Part shown: piece by piece, positions 8,527-17,326 of the stretch
Numbering within the stretch: position 1 is the first letter of the stretch
Layout: each line of letters begins with the position of its first letter
Assembly (NCBI GenBank): GCA_963792025.1
Contig: CAWBUS010000006.1
Coordinates: forward strand, 124,001-188,000
DNA: 64,000 nt
Reading direction: 5' to 3'
DNA from: Ginsengibacter sp963792025
GTDB taxonomy: Bacteria > Bacteroidota > Bacteroidia > Chitinophagales > Chitinophagaceae
The notes under the pieces: model-generated
Told to the model about the DNA's origin: nothing
The model's database searches: none
What the model saw: the letters and a program-made list of their open reading frames with translations, nothing else
Program-made: the position numbers and the translations under genes

Positions 8527-10431
8527 TTATTTCATTTGCTGAATCGTCCATTTTACCAAATCTTCAGACGCTTTATAATTCTCAAAATCCATTGGAATTT
8601 TTCTTCCATCTTCATATTCATTATAAAACCATGGATCGCCAACTGCAAAAACAGTTCCCTTACCTACTTTGGCTACCGCCACCACATTGCTCCCATCTTG
8701 TGTTAGCACAGTAATTGCCGGCGATTCAACTGACAATGATGAATATTCTTTGATATACACCTTTTGCTCATTTTTGAAAATGACATTACCGGAGGGAATT
8801 GGAACAGCGGCCATTTCATAATTAGTACCCGTTTCTTTGTTCTTACTATCATAGTTAAATTGAATTCCAAATTTAGCTGCCAGTTTGTTATAATGCGTAA
8901 ACTCAACATTGCCCGAATCATTACTGAAGAGTAAAAGAACACCGCCATTTTTTACCCAATTATAAATTGCTGCCACATCCTTATTAGCAATATAATTGGG
9001 ATGGTCGCTTTCCTTATCAGTATCAGGATCTACAATTATATAAACGGCTGCATTCCTTAAATTATCGGCAGCAGGCGCCGTTTCAAGTGTTTTAGTTTGC
9101 ATGCCAAATTTATGAAACACATTGCCAAACATTGAATAACCGCCATTGTCTTTTTCACCCCATATATAATGCCAAGGAATTAGGGTGCCTGTTACATCTT
9201 TTTTCGTTTCATGATTGAAATAGTTATCGAGTAACACCGTTTTTCCTTTACCCAACTTTAGCGTTGGCAACATTTCGATTTCGTTAGACGCAAGTAAAAA
9301 AGCACCAAGGCCTTTCGGATCGTTCACGACAATTTTTTCGCTGATGTAATAATTAAAGCTTCCATCACGATAGGGTTTACCACCTAATCCTGAGCCACCA
9401 ACGGTCCCGTACAAGTTCAATTGACCGTCAGCATCTTTTTTAATAAACGTCTTTATGATACCATCGTATCCTTTTGTAGCAATTGAAAGAAAGGAAGGCG
9501 GCAAATAACCCAGCCTTACACCTTTCGTCAACGCATACACGAACATGCACGCTGCGGACGTTTCAAAGTAGTTGCCGGGCTTAGCAGGTTTATCGAGCAC
9601 ATCCCACCATAAACCGGTTTTTTTATCCTGGACTTTTGTAATTGCCTCAGCAAAACGATTCAGAATACCGACCAGTTCTTTTCGATTCGGGTTACCAGTT
9701 GGAAATTTATCCAACACATCCACTAACGCCATTCCATACCAGCCCATACCCCTCGCCCAAAAATTGGGAGAGCGCCCGGTTAAACTATTTGCCCATTTTT
9801 GCTGCTTCGATTCATCATACCCGTGATATAACAATCCCGTCTTACTATCACGGGCATTCTTTTCCATTAATATAAACTGCCTGGCAATGTCATTGTAAGC
9901 AGTATCCTCATGAAAGGTATTAGCGTACCCTGTATAAAACGGCTCGGCCATGTAAAGGCCATCAAGCCACATTTGGTTAGGATATATTTTTTTGTGCCAG
10001 AAGCCTCCTTCGTTTATACGTGGCTGTGAGGCAAGCTGTTTTCGTAAAGTTTGTACCGCTTCGAGATATTTCTTTTGCCCGGTTACGTTATAGAGAAGCA
10101 ACAAATCCCTGCCAGGAGCGATATTGTCCAGCTGAAATTCATCAAATGCATACGTTCGTATTTTACCGGATTCGTCCACAAAAAAATCCATACTCTTCTG
10201 AATATATTTAAAATATTTACCATCCCCGGTTGCTTTCCACAAACCCTGCATGCCTTGCAAAACTACATCCTGGCCATACGTCCATTTTGCCGGTTTACCG
10301 GGCGGTGAAAGCGAATCACCCAAAGTGTTGATAATAGTATTTCCGATACTTTTGGCGTAAGATATTTTTGCCTGTGCGTTGGCAAAAAAGGGAATTGTTA
10401 TTACCAGGAAAAGCCTGATTGATTTTCTCAT
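8527..10431 (-). CDS. GH105 unsaturated rhamnogalacturonyl/galacturonyl hydrolase with extra C-terminal domain
   Basis: A secreted or periplasmic enzyme removing the unsaturated uronate that pectate or rhamnogalacturonan lyases leave at oligosaccharide ends. I start it at the second Met (10431), which begins a clean signal peptide (MRKSIRLFLV...ANAQ); an in-frame ATG also lies at 10443. An (alpha/alpha)6-barrel spans about residues 25-385, with family blocks FDEFQLDNIAPGRD, NQMWLDGLYMAEPF and WARGMGWYGMAL. Beyond the usual ~360-residue enzyme there are some 240 more residues resembling a DUF4350/glutaminase-like Rossmann domain (AVYIIVDPDTD; NWVKNGGVLLLFSND). It heads the uxaBAC run. Confidence 0.93.
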   Translation of the reverse strand: MRKSIRLFLVITIPFFANAQAKISYAKSIGNTIINTLGDSLSPPGKPAKWTYGQDVVLQGMQGLWKATGDGKYFKYIQKSMDFFVDESGKIRTYAFDEFQLDNIAPGRDLLLLYNVTGQKKYLEAVQTLRKQLASQPRINEGGFWHKKIYPNQMWLDGLYMAEPFYTGYANTFHEDTAYNDIARQFILMEKNARDSKTGLLYHGYDESKQQKWANSLTGRSPNFWARGMGWYGMALVDVLDKFPTGNPNRKELVGILNRFAEAITKVQDKKTGLWWDVLDKPAKPGNYFETSAACMFVYALTKGVRLGYLPPSFLSIATKGYDGIIKTFIKKDADGQLNLYGTVGGSGLGGKPYRDGSFNYYISEKIVVNDPKGLGAFLLASNEIEMLPTLKLGKGKTVLLDNYFNHETKKDVTGTLIPWHYIWGEKDNGGYSMFGNVFHKFGMQTKTLETAPAADNLRNAAVYIIVDPDTDKESDHPNYIANKDVAAIYNWVKNGGVLLLFSNDSGNVEFTHYNKLAAKFGIQFNYDSKNKETGTNYEMAAVPIPSGNVIFKNEQKVYIKEYSSLSVESPAITVLTQDGSNVVAVAKVGKGTVFAVGDPWFYNEYEDGRKIPMDFENYKASEDLVKWTIQQMK

Positions 10432-10572
10432 TTTATCATGCAATTTTTAATTTTATTATTTAAAAAAAATTATACTGGATTTTAATGCGGGATATTTTAT
10501 CAGTTATATAATTTTCCTTTATAACAAGTGTAACCCCAATATTGCTAATTGCAAACCCATTTGAAATATTTA

Positions 10573-10601
10573 TTTACGCAAACGTTACCGAAAACGATGC
10601 C
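10573..10601. promoter_or_regulatory. Putative LacI-type operator, site 1 (upstream of GH105-uxaBAC)
   Basis: The core GCAAACGTTACCGAAAACG followed by ATGC (10578-10600) matches sites at 33536, 33888, 33981 (reverse) and 37619. It has half-site symmetry GCAAWCGTT / AACGATGC. It lies about 140 bases upstream of the GH105 start, where an operator for the galacturonate unit is expected. Binding by the local LacI-family protein is inferred. Confidence 0.55.
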
Positions 10602-10631
10602 GGAGCGCATTTCACGGCGATACACCGATTC

Positions 10632-10680
10632 ATTTTATTAAAAAAACAAAACGGCAAGAAGCGTTTCCAAACGCCGAAAA
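10632..10680 (-). terminator. Rho-independent terminator of the main pectin operon
   Basis: Read on the minus strand, a nested hairpin (outer CGGC/GCCG, inner GCGTTT-GG-AAACGC) is followed by a T-rich run (TTTTGTTTTTTT). It begins just after the stop of the Gfo/Idh gene and separates the susC-to-Gfo/Idh block from the GH105-uxaBAC block. Confidence 0.75.
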
Positions 10681-10684
10681 GCTA

Positions 10685-11728
10685 TTACAGTTCAATTACT
10701 CTTTTTGTTTGACTGCTTTTATAAGCCGCCTCAATAATTGTGATAACTTTCAGGCCATCTTCCGCTGAAACGGGGAATGGCTTATTATTTCGGATAGCCT
10801 CAAAAATTCCATCATAATATTCATTATAATTTCCTCTTTCTGATTGAACGTATTCTCGCACCTCCTTGCCATCTTTTTCTATATGTAACAGGCCCCTTTC
10901 TGATTCAGGCTCTGTGCCCCAATCTGGCGTGCCAGGAATTTTTCCTGCCTGTAGCATTTCTTCCTGAATATTTGTTTTGGGTTTGATAAAAGATCCTTTT
11001 AAACCATGGAAGACATAACCAGGTAACGCCTCACGTACAACGTAACTTGACTTAATGCGAACCCTTTTTGTTTCGTAATATAACAATAACTCAAAATAGT
11101 CATCCACTTTAGAAATAGGTCGCATCACTTTAATATCTGCGAAAATCATTTGTGGCATTCCAAATAACTGTAATGCCTGGTCAATTAAATGCGAACCTAA
11201 ATCGTACAATGAGCCGGCCCCGGGACCTGGAACTTCCTTATGCAATTTGGGACTGAGTTCCTCTTTATAACGATCGAAATGCATTTCAACTTCAACGAGT
11301 TCTCCTAAAATATTTTGGTTCAAAACTTTTTTTATCGTTTTATAATCGCTGTCGTAGCGGCGGTTTTGATAAACCGATAACTTTTTGTCTTGCTGTTTTG
11401 CCAACTCAATTAATTCCCTTCCTTCCTCAACCGTAACGGTAAAAGGTTTTTCAACAACTACATGTTTGCCGACTTCGAGCGCTTTCTTTGTATACTCATA
11501 ATGTGTATAGTTTGGCGTGTTTACAACTACCAGTTCCATATCATCATCTGCCAGCATCTCTTCGAGTGTCCTATATGTCTTTACATCCGGATATTTTTGC
11601 TCTGCTATATTTTTTGATCGTTCCCAAACGGCATAAAAATTAAAGCCCGGATTTATTTGTAAGAAAGGTGCGTGAAAAACCCATCCACTCATTCCGAATG
11701 AACATAACGCTGTGTTTATTGGTTTCAT
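10685..11728 (-). CDS. Gfo/Idh/MocA family NAD(P)-dependent oxidoreductase
   Basis: A cytoplasmic oxidoreductase of about 347 residues with an N-terminal Rossmann fold (ALCSFGMSGWVFHAPFL) and the family motif EKPFTV preceding the second domain. The C-terminal alpha/beta domain includes GPGAGSLYDLGSHLIDQAL, where the DxxxHxxD-type residues bind substrate. I chose the ATG at 11728 (MKPINTALC): the longer frame from TTG 11779 only adds translation of the dispersed repeat at 11750-11781. It is the last gene before the terminator at 10632. The substrate is probably a sugar or uronate but is not predictable. Confidence 0.9.
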   Translation of the reverse strand: MKPINTALCSFGMSGWVFHAPFLQINPGFNFYAVWERSKNIAEQKYPDVKTYRTLEEMLADDDMELVVVNTPNYTHYEYTKKALEVGKHVVVEKPFTVTVEEGRELIELAKQQDKKLSVYQNRRYDSDYKTIKKVLNQNILGELVEVEMHFDRYKEELSPKLHKEVPGPGAGSLYDLGSHLIDQALQLFGMPQMIFADIKVMRPISKVDDYFELLLYYETKRVRIKSSYVVREALPGYVFHGLKGSFIKPKTNIQEEMLQAGKIPGTPDWGTEPESERGLLHIEKDGKEVREYVQSERGNYNEYYDGIFEAIRNNKPFPVSAEDGLKVITIIEAAYKSSQTKRVIEL

Positions 11729-11749
11729 AAAAAAATTGCTTTGAGAACT

Positions 11750-11781
11750 CATCCCAATCCTTCTCCGAAGGAGGGACAAGG
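11750..11781. repeat. Diverged copy of the CCCCAACCCCTCTCC-type dispersed repeat
   Basis: The element reads CCCAATCCTTCTCCGAAGG followed by AGGG, a divergent form of the copies at 15520, 21079, 22981 and 25338. It forms a small hairpin (CCTTC...GAAGG). It lies in the leader just upstream of the Gfo/Idh start. Confidence 0.7.
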
Positions 11782-11859
11782 CTGATTAACATTCTTATTA
11801 ATTCTTATTAATTCTTATACTAATTCCTATTCATAAAATAACTATCGTCATCTATATCA

Positions 11860-13503
11860 CTACTTGTCAATCCTGAACCAATCGAAATCCGCGTAACCGG
11901 AATCGTTAATTTGCTCTTTCCTCGTGCAAAAAATTCCAACTTTCGCACCAATCCATCTGCCAGGCTCAGCAATGAATTTATCACCCGCATTTTTGAAAGT
12001 ACTTCCATCAAAACTATAACTGAAGTTACAAATGCCACCTCTTGTAACACTAACCCTTAAATAAATTAAGCCAGTATTAAGTTTTGAAATTACCTCATCT
12101 TTTTCTCTTTTTCCTTTATCAGCATCTTCACAATTACTATAAATTAAATATAATCCATCAGCTCTGCTTTCCAAATTTAAATCAGCATAACTGAGACCCA
12201 TAATCGCTAATCCGGCTCTTTCATTCTTCAATTTTTCATTGGGATGGAAAGTCATTTTTACGGTTGCTGTAAATTCATCCGCTGGAATTTTTTGCAAAAG
12301 AATATTTGGTACTTCCCACAAATTACGAGCACTATCCGGTTCTTTAGCAGAAAACAAACGCAACAAACCTTTTGCGGGATCGGTGTAATACCAAAACGGT
12401 TGCGGGTTTGCCATCCATTGCCATTGTAAACCCAAATTATTTGAATTGAATTCATCACTTTCAACAGGTGTTCCTATCGGATATTCTTTCCCGACATTTG
12501 GTTTGCTATGCACAAGTACTGGTTCTCCTATTCCACCATGATTTATATCTGCTCCAATCACCGGCCAGTTATCACTCCACTTCATTGGCTCAAGATGAAC
12601 AACTCGTCCGTAGACACCTTTATCCTGGAAATGCAAAAACCAATCTTCACCGGTTTGAGTATTAACCCATGCTCCCTGGTGTGGTCCGTTTACATTCGTA
12701 TTCCCCTGGTCCATTATCACTCTTCGTTCATAGGGACCGTAAATATATTTTGAACGCAACACTAACTGCCAACCAGTGGAAACGCCGCCCGCCGGGGCAA
12801 AGATGTAGTAATATCCGTTCCGTTTGTAAAACTTTGGCCCTTCTATGGTTGGATCTTGTTCATGACCATCATATACCAACTTGCCTTCGTCGATAACTCT
12901 GGTTCCTTCTTTATTAAGTCTATTAACTACAATTATACTTTTAATACCGGCACGGCTACCCGCAAATGCATGAACAAGGTATCCCTGGCCGTCATCATCC
13001 CATAACGGACAGGGATCAATTAATCCTTTACCACCTTCCACAAGAATTGGTTCGGTCCATGGGCCTTCTGCTTTTTTTGATTTAATAAGATAAATTCCAT
13101 AATCAGGATCCGGATAATAAATATAAAATTCTTTGTTATGATAACGGATGGATGGTGCCCAAACACCATCGCCATGACGAGGTATAGCAAAATGTTCATA
13201 AGGAGGTTGTCGCAATAGTGCGTGACCTATGATGCTCCAATTCACCAAATCTTTGGAATGTAAAATGGGTAAGCCGGGGATATCCTCAAAGCTAGATGAC
13301 ACAAGATAAAAATCGTCGCCAACTCTTATTGCATCGGGATCGGAATAGTCAGCATTCAATACAGGATTCTTATATGTTCCGTTACCATTGTCGGCAATCC
13401 AAACTTTGGAAATATATTTTTGTTTAGCATCATCATTTTGTGCAGTCAATGAAATGCAAAGAATATTCAGCAAAAAAAGAAAAATCGTCGTTTTAAAAAC
13501 CAT
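11860..13503 (-). CDS. GH43 glycoside hydrolase with C-terminal beta-sandwich
   Basis: A secreted 547-residue GH43 enzyme of the beta-xylosidase / alpha-L-arabinofuranosidase group. The signal peptide is about residues 1-22 (ending SLTAQ). The five-bladed propeller carries the expected acids: Asp55 in YSDPDAIRV (base), Asp163 in LIDPCPLWDD (pKa modulator) and Glu221 in PTIEGPKFY (acid). From about residue 345 a concanavalin-like C2-type domain follows (SDEFNSNNLGLQWQWMANP). In a pectin locus, removal of arabinose side chains is the likely job. It sits between the esterase and the oxidoreductase in the operon. Confidence 0.93.
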   Translation of the reverse strand: MVFKTTIFLFLLNILCISLTAQNDDAKQKYISKVWIADNGNGTYKNPVLNADYSDPDAIRVGDDFYLVSSSFEDIPGLPILHSKDLVNWSIIGHALLRQPPYEHFAIPRHGDGVWAPSIRYHNKEFYIYYPDPDYGIYLIKSKKAEGPWTEPILVEGGKGLIDPCPLWDDDGQGYLVHAFAGSRAGIKSIIVVNRLNKEGTRVIDEGKLVYDGHEQDPTIEGPKFYKRNGYYYIFAPAGGVSTGWQLVLRSKYIYGPYERRVIMDQGNTNVNGPHQGAWVNTQTGEDWFLHFQDKGVYGRVVHLEPMKWSDNWPVIGADINHGGIGEPVLVHSKPNVGKEYPIGTPVESDEFNSNNLGLQWQWMANPQPFWYYTDPAKGLLRLFSAKEPDSARNLWEVPNILLQKIPADEFTATVKMTFHPNEKLKNERAGLAIMGLSYADLNLESRADGLYLIYSNCEDADKGKREKDEVISKLNTGLIYLRVSVTRGGICNFSYSFDGSTFKNAGDKFIAEPGRWIGAKVGIFCTRKEQINDSGYADFDWFRIDK

Positions 13504-13523
13504 TGAAATAATTTTTGAGCTAA

Positions 13524-15611
13524 TTAATCATTTATAAAATGAAATTTAACTTTTCCAACCAATTGAATAAGATCAGGTAAGTCATAATATTTTAACACGT
13601 TATCTATCACATAAGAATACCAGTTCTTCTCAATTGGATGTTCTAAGATTGTTTTATAAGTTGAAATTCCCTTATATAAATTTAATTGGCTGATTTGATT
13701 GCAAAAAAATGCCGCATGCATCGCAGCAATGGTTGAGATACCGGTAGCATTAATTTCAACTGCAACATCCTTATATTGAGAAACAGAATTTATAAAATCC
13801 ATTAACGTGAGTACGTCGGCAGTTCTTATGCCAACCATCGGCAGAGCCATATGCAGAGCCAGCATTGCATTACGATACTCTTTATTGTAATATTTCTTAT
13901 CATTGAATTCCGGGTTATCGGTTGTTTCACCCGTGCCACTTACATCACATAAGAACACAGCATAATTTTTATCAAGGTAAGATTGGATGAGAGATGCGCT
14001 GTCGGCTATTTCATCCTTTCCATTCTCATTAAGCCACACGATTATTTTTTCAGGCTTTTTATTTGGCGAAACAAATTGTAAAACAGGCAAAGGAATCTGA
14101 TCTTTCTTACGAATGACCAGTTTTTGAAAAATAAGATTGCCGTTCTTTACTTCACCCCTGCTTTCAACATTTATTTTTTTATTATTCAAATCGAGCGCAA
14201 GCATTTGAGCTATCTTTATTTTAATAACATCTGGATTCTGTTTTAAAAAACTTTCGCGGCCAGGTTTCAATTTATTAAAAAGAGTAAGGTTTCTCTGAGG
14301 TATATCAACTTCATTTGAAAATGTTGAATTTACCTGTCCTGTCTTTGTGCATAATAGATCTTTTTCAGGAAGTGTCTCTATATCTCCTTCTGTAATTTTG
14401 GTGGAATCATTATACAACCATCTTCTAAACCAGGTAACAGCCGCTTCTCTTTTGGGTTTAGAAATACCATGTCCGTCATCGTAAGTAAACAATTGTATTT
14501 TTCCCGGTTGATGTAATGTCATATATATTTTTCTAAGGTCATCATAGGCCGCTAACGTTCCCGTGTAATCGATAAAATCATATCTTCCTGCCAGGATAAG
14601 AATGGGTTTCGGCGCCGAAGCAATTAAGTAATCACAGAGTTCCAAATGCTCTTTTCCTTCTCCCGGAATTTGAGCGCAACCGTCAGCAGGGCCCGATATT
14701 TCCAACGTCCGTTCCCTGTTGGCAAGGTAACTGCAAGGAGCAAAAACTTTTACCCGTTTTTCATACCCGGCAAAATAAATTGTTTGCATGCCTCCGCCTG
14801 AATTACCGAGGCAACCAATTCTTGAAGTGTCTACTTCCGGCCTTGTCACGAGATAATCTAAGCCGCGAACATTATCCCATAATTCATCAGCCGGTGTGGA
14901 AGTCCCCAGGAGATTTGATTCTTCATTCAATAAAGTATGCGCCGTCGTACCGCCCCTCGTTAATGGCTTACCGCTATTGTCGGTCAGTTGAAATCTTTCG
15001 CTTTGTGATATGGGATCGATCACAAAAACAACAAAACCATGTTTGGCAAAAAGAATGGCAGTTTTTTGGTAGGAGACCGTCGCCTTTGATTCATTTTCAT
15101 GTCCACAAAATAATAATGCCGCAGGAAATTTTCCTTCGCCATCGGGAATATACAGGTTACTTGTTACATGATGCTTTGGAAAACTTTCATAAATAATCTT
15201 TTCAATCCTGTAACCATCACGATAAAGCGTACCTGTAATTATCGGATTCAACGAAGTTTTTGCAGGAAATTCGCCTAATATTTTTTTGAACTTTTTTTGA
15301 ACGGTTTGGATATATTCTTCCGTTAGCTTTTTTGATGTAATTGCCTTCGTAAATGCCTTCCTTCTTTCATTATATTGGCCGTGCATTTTTTGCACGAGAA
15401 AGGTATTTACCGTTACATCGGTTTTCCAGTCCAGGCAATTGTATTTTTTTTGAGCGGAAAGATTTGTAATTGAAAAAACAAGCAAGAAGAAAAGGAGAAG
15501 ATTTTTCCCTGGCTTTATAGCCTCACCCCAACCCCTCTCCGAAGGAGAGGGAACTGAACTGAAGATAATATTTTCATTAAAATATTTAAATATTTTTCTA
15601 ACTAATAACAA
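13524..15611 (-). CDS. Large two-lobed alpha/beta-hydrolase esterase (acetylxylan/pectin acetylesterase-like)
   Basis: A secreted protein of up to 695 codons. The first alpha/beta-hydrolase domain (about residues 100-400) has the nucleophile elbow GNSGGG with Ser271, an acid candidate in GRYDFIDY and a histidine in DDGHGISK. A second hydrolase-like half (about 500-690) has lost the GxSxG consensus (ATGIST) and may be structural. It probably removes acetyl groups from pectin, as suggested by the acetate permease next door. No in-frame ATG is present: only TTG 15611 precedes the signal peptide (LLLFFLLVFSITNLSAQ), and a dispersed repeat is translated just before it as PSPSERGWGEA. Confidence 0.85.
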   Translation of the reverse strand: MLLVRKIFKYFNENIIFSSVPSPSERGWGEAIKPGKNLLLFFLLVFSITNLSAQKKYNCLDWKTDVTVNTFLVQKMHGQYNERRKAFTKAITSKKLTEEYIQTVQKKFKKILGEFPAKTSLNPIITGTLYRDGYRIEKIIYESFPKHHVTSNLYIPDGEGKFPAALLFCGHENESKATVSYQKTAILFAKHGFVVFVIDPISQSERFQLTDNSGKPLTRGGTTAHTLLNEESNLLGTSTPADELWDNVRGLDYLVTRPEVDTSRIGCLGNSGGGMQTIYFAGYEKRVKVFAPCSYLANRERTLEISGPADGCAQIPGEGKEHLELCDYLIASAPKPILILAGRYDFIDYTGTLAAYDDLRKIYMTLHQPGKIQLFTYDDGHGISKPKREAAVTWFRRWLYNDSTKITEGDIETLPEKDLLCTKTGQVNSTFSNEVDIPQRNLTLFNKLKPGRESFLKQNPDVIKIKIAQMLALDLNNKKINVESRGEVKNGNLIFQKLVIRKKDQIPLPVLQFVSPNKKPEKIIVWLNENGKDEIADSASLIQSYLDKNYAVFLCDVSGTGETTDNPEFNDKKYYNKEYRNAMLALHMALPMVGIRTADVLTLMDFINSVSQYKDVAVEINATGISTIAAMHAAFFCNQISQLNLYKGISTYKTILEHPIEKNWYSYVIDNVLKYYDLPDLIQLVGKVKFHFIND
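15520..15554. repeat. CCTCACCCCAACCCCTCTCC-type dispersed repeat inside the esterase 5' end
   Basis: A full copy: GCCTCACCCCAACCCCTCTC, then CGAAGGAGAGGGAACT. The inner CCCTCTCC-GAA-GGAGAGGG forms a hairpin. It is read through in the esterase frame just before the hydrophobic signal core. Identical cores occur at 21079, 22981 and 25338. Confidence 0.9.
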
Positions 15612-15615
15612 TATT

Positions 15616-16209
15616 CTATGTTGATTTAACGACTAATCCTAAAGGCAAAACGGTTTTTCCATACATTTCATTCAGTAGTGCACCAACGCCGGCGTATATA
15701 GCAGACGCTCCACAGAGAATGCCTTCATATCCAGTAAAAGTTTTTAGAGATGCATTGCCGGTAGCATCACCGGCTGCCAGTAAAAAGAATAAAATAGTTA
15801 ATGTAGCAAATACAAATTGCAATGCTTTGCTTATCCTCAATGTTCCAAAGAAAAGGCAGCCGGTAAAAATTCCCCAAATGATGAGATAGGCTATCATAGC
15901 ATCTTCAGATGCTGCCGGTATCCAACCAAGCTTCGGCATAACGATAAGGCCTACCAGCGTAAGCCAGAAAAAACCGTAAGAAGTAAATGCTGTTAATCCA
16001 AAGGTGTTATTTTTTTTACCTTCCATGATGCCGGCAATTACCTGGGCAAGGCCGCCATAAAAAATGCCCATAGCCAGTATCATGGAATTCATTTCAAAAA
16101 TTCCTGCATTGTGCAGGTTGAGCAAAACAGTTGTCGTTCCAAAAGCCAATAATCCTAATGGAGCAGGATTCGCAGTGGTATCCTTAATAGCAATCGTTGA
16201 TGGTTCCAT
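15616..16209 (-). CDS. satP: Acetate permease (GPR1/FUN34/SatP family)
   Basis: A 197-residue inner-membrane protein with six hydrophobic helices and the family motif NPAPLGLLAFG near the N-terminus. The family (AceTr: YaaH/SatP of E. coli, Ato3/GPR1 of yeast) carries acetate or succinate with protons. It lies four bases before the esterase gene and 29 bases after a pectin methylesterase gene. With at least four acetyl- or SGNH-esterases in the same operon, the natural reading is recapture of acetate released from pectin; that link is inference. Confidence 0.93.
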   Translation of the reverse strand: MEPSTIAIKDTTANPAPLGLLAFGTTTVLLNLHNAGIFEMNSMILAMGIFYGGLAQVIAGIMEGKKNNTFGLTAFTSYGFFWLTLVGLIVMPKLGWIPAASEDAMIAYLIIWGIFTGCLFFGTLRISKALQFVFATLTILFFLLAAGDATGNASLKTFTGYEGILCGASAIYAGVGALLNEMYGKTVLPLGLVVKST

Positions 16210-16238
16210 AAAATGAATGTTTGTTTGGTTAAAGATTT

Positions 16239-17204
16239 TTACATTTTAAAGTTACAGTCTTTCGGCTCCCATCCATTCAAAATATTTTTGATTGTAATAT
16301 TTTTTTCTTCCGAATCGGTCAATTGTTTTGACCAGGAGACTCTCGTCGTAACGGATGCACCCGGGCCATAGTTTTCATATTCGGAATATCTTGCTGTTTT
16401 ATAATTTTCTGTCTGGTTCCAATTACTCCAGCCTTCAGGCTTTATGTGTTGTCCGATATAACAATGCATATAGATCACGCTGGCATAAGGCTTCCATGGA
16501 CGCCCCAATGAAACGCTATGCAGGCCGGTATCACCGGTAAGTACGCAATCATTAAAAACATATCCATATTGATGATCTTTTGGTGTAGATGCAGCAGTAA
16601 CGTGTGAATTTTTCTTGCTGTGAATATGACAATGTTCAAACCAGACAGTGGCTGAGCCAAAAATAAAATCAGTGGTTCCTTCTATATAACAATCTTTATA
16701 ATACTGCCTGCTGTTTTTGTCGTTAGTGAACAACACATCCTGGAAACCCACTAAGCGACAATTATAAAATTGCGCCTTATCGCCATCTGATTCAAGTGCT
16801 ACAGCCTGCCCGGTGGCAAAGCCTGCATCATTTTGAACGGTAATATTTTTTGCAGTAAAATCGTTTGCCCGAATTAAAAAACTTGAGGAAGTTCGTGTAT
16901 TAATAGTATCTCCGTTTCGTGTAACCTTTCCCGTGTGATCGTCATAGGTAAGTATAGTCCTGAACTTATCTTCACCAACTATGGTTACAAAATCTTTTGA
17001 TGAATCCAGCTGCAGTTTCTCCTTATAAATTCCATCTTTAATAAATATGGTTATCGGCATTTTGTTATGTAATGGCACGGCATTTAATGCCTGTTGCACA
17101 GTTTCATATTTACCACTTCCATCCTTCGCAACAACAACTTCTTTTTGTGCGGAAGCATTGCCAAAAGTTAGTATCATAGTCGCAGCAATTATTACTCCTT
17201 TCAT
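16239..17204 (-). CDS. Pectin methylesterase, CE8
   Basis: A secreted 321-residue CE8 enzyme that demethylates homogalacturonan and releases methanol. The signal peptide is MKGVIIAATM...NASAQ. The right-handed beta-helix carries the catalytic blocks GFQDVLF (first Asp), GTTDFIFG (nucleophile Asp) and LGRPWKPYA (Arg/Trp). The length is normal. Demethylation prepares substrate for the PL10 and GH28 enzymes upstream in the operon. A second CE8 gene lies at 18932, so the locus has two methylesterases. Confidence 0.95.
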   Translation of the reverse strand: MKGVIIAATMILTFGNASAQKEVVVAKDGSGKYETVQQALNAVPLHNKMPITIFIKDGIYKEKLQLDSSKDFVTIVGEDKFRTILTYDDHTGKVTRNGDTINTRTSSSFLIRANDFTAKNITVQNDAGFATGQAVALESDGDKAQFYNCRLVGFQDVLFTNDKNSRQYYKDCYIEGTTDFIFGSATVWFEHCHIHSKKNSHVTAASTPKDHQYGYVFNDCVLTGDTGLHSVSLGRPWKPYASVIYMHCYIGQHIKPEGWSNWNQTENYKTARYSEYENYGPGASVTTRVSWSKQLTDSEEKNITIKNILNGWEPKDCNFKM

Positions 17205-17326
17205 CTTTGTTACTTTTTCGAAAGCGATCTATAGAAAAATTTCGAATAAAAAATAGCTATAACGATATAGCTTATACGCCATTTTATTAATTAACCAATT
17301 GAAATAAGATCAATTTTATTTTGTGT

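Noticed and set aside
11728..11779. Longer N-terminus of the Gfo/Idh protein
   Set aside because: The extra residues are only the translated dispersed repeat from a TTG codon; the Rossmann fold starts right after the ATG at 11728.
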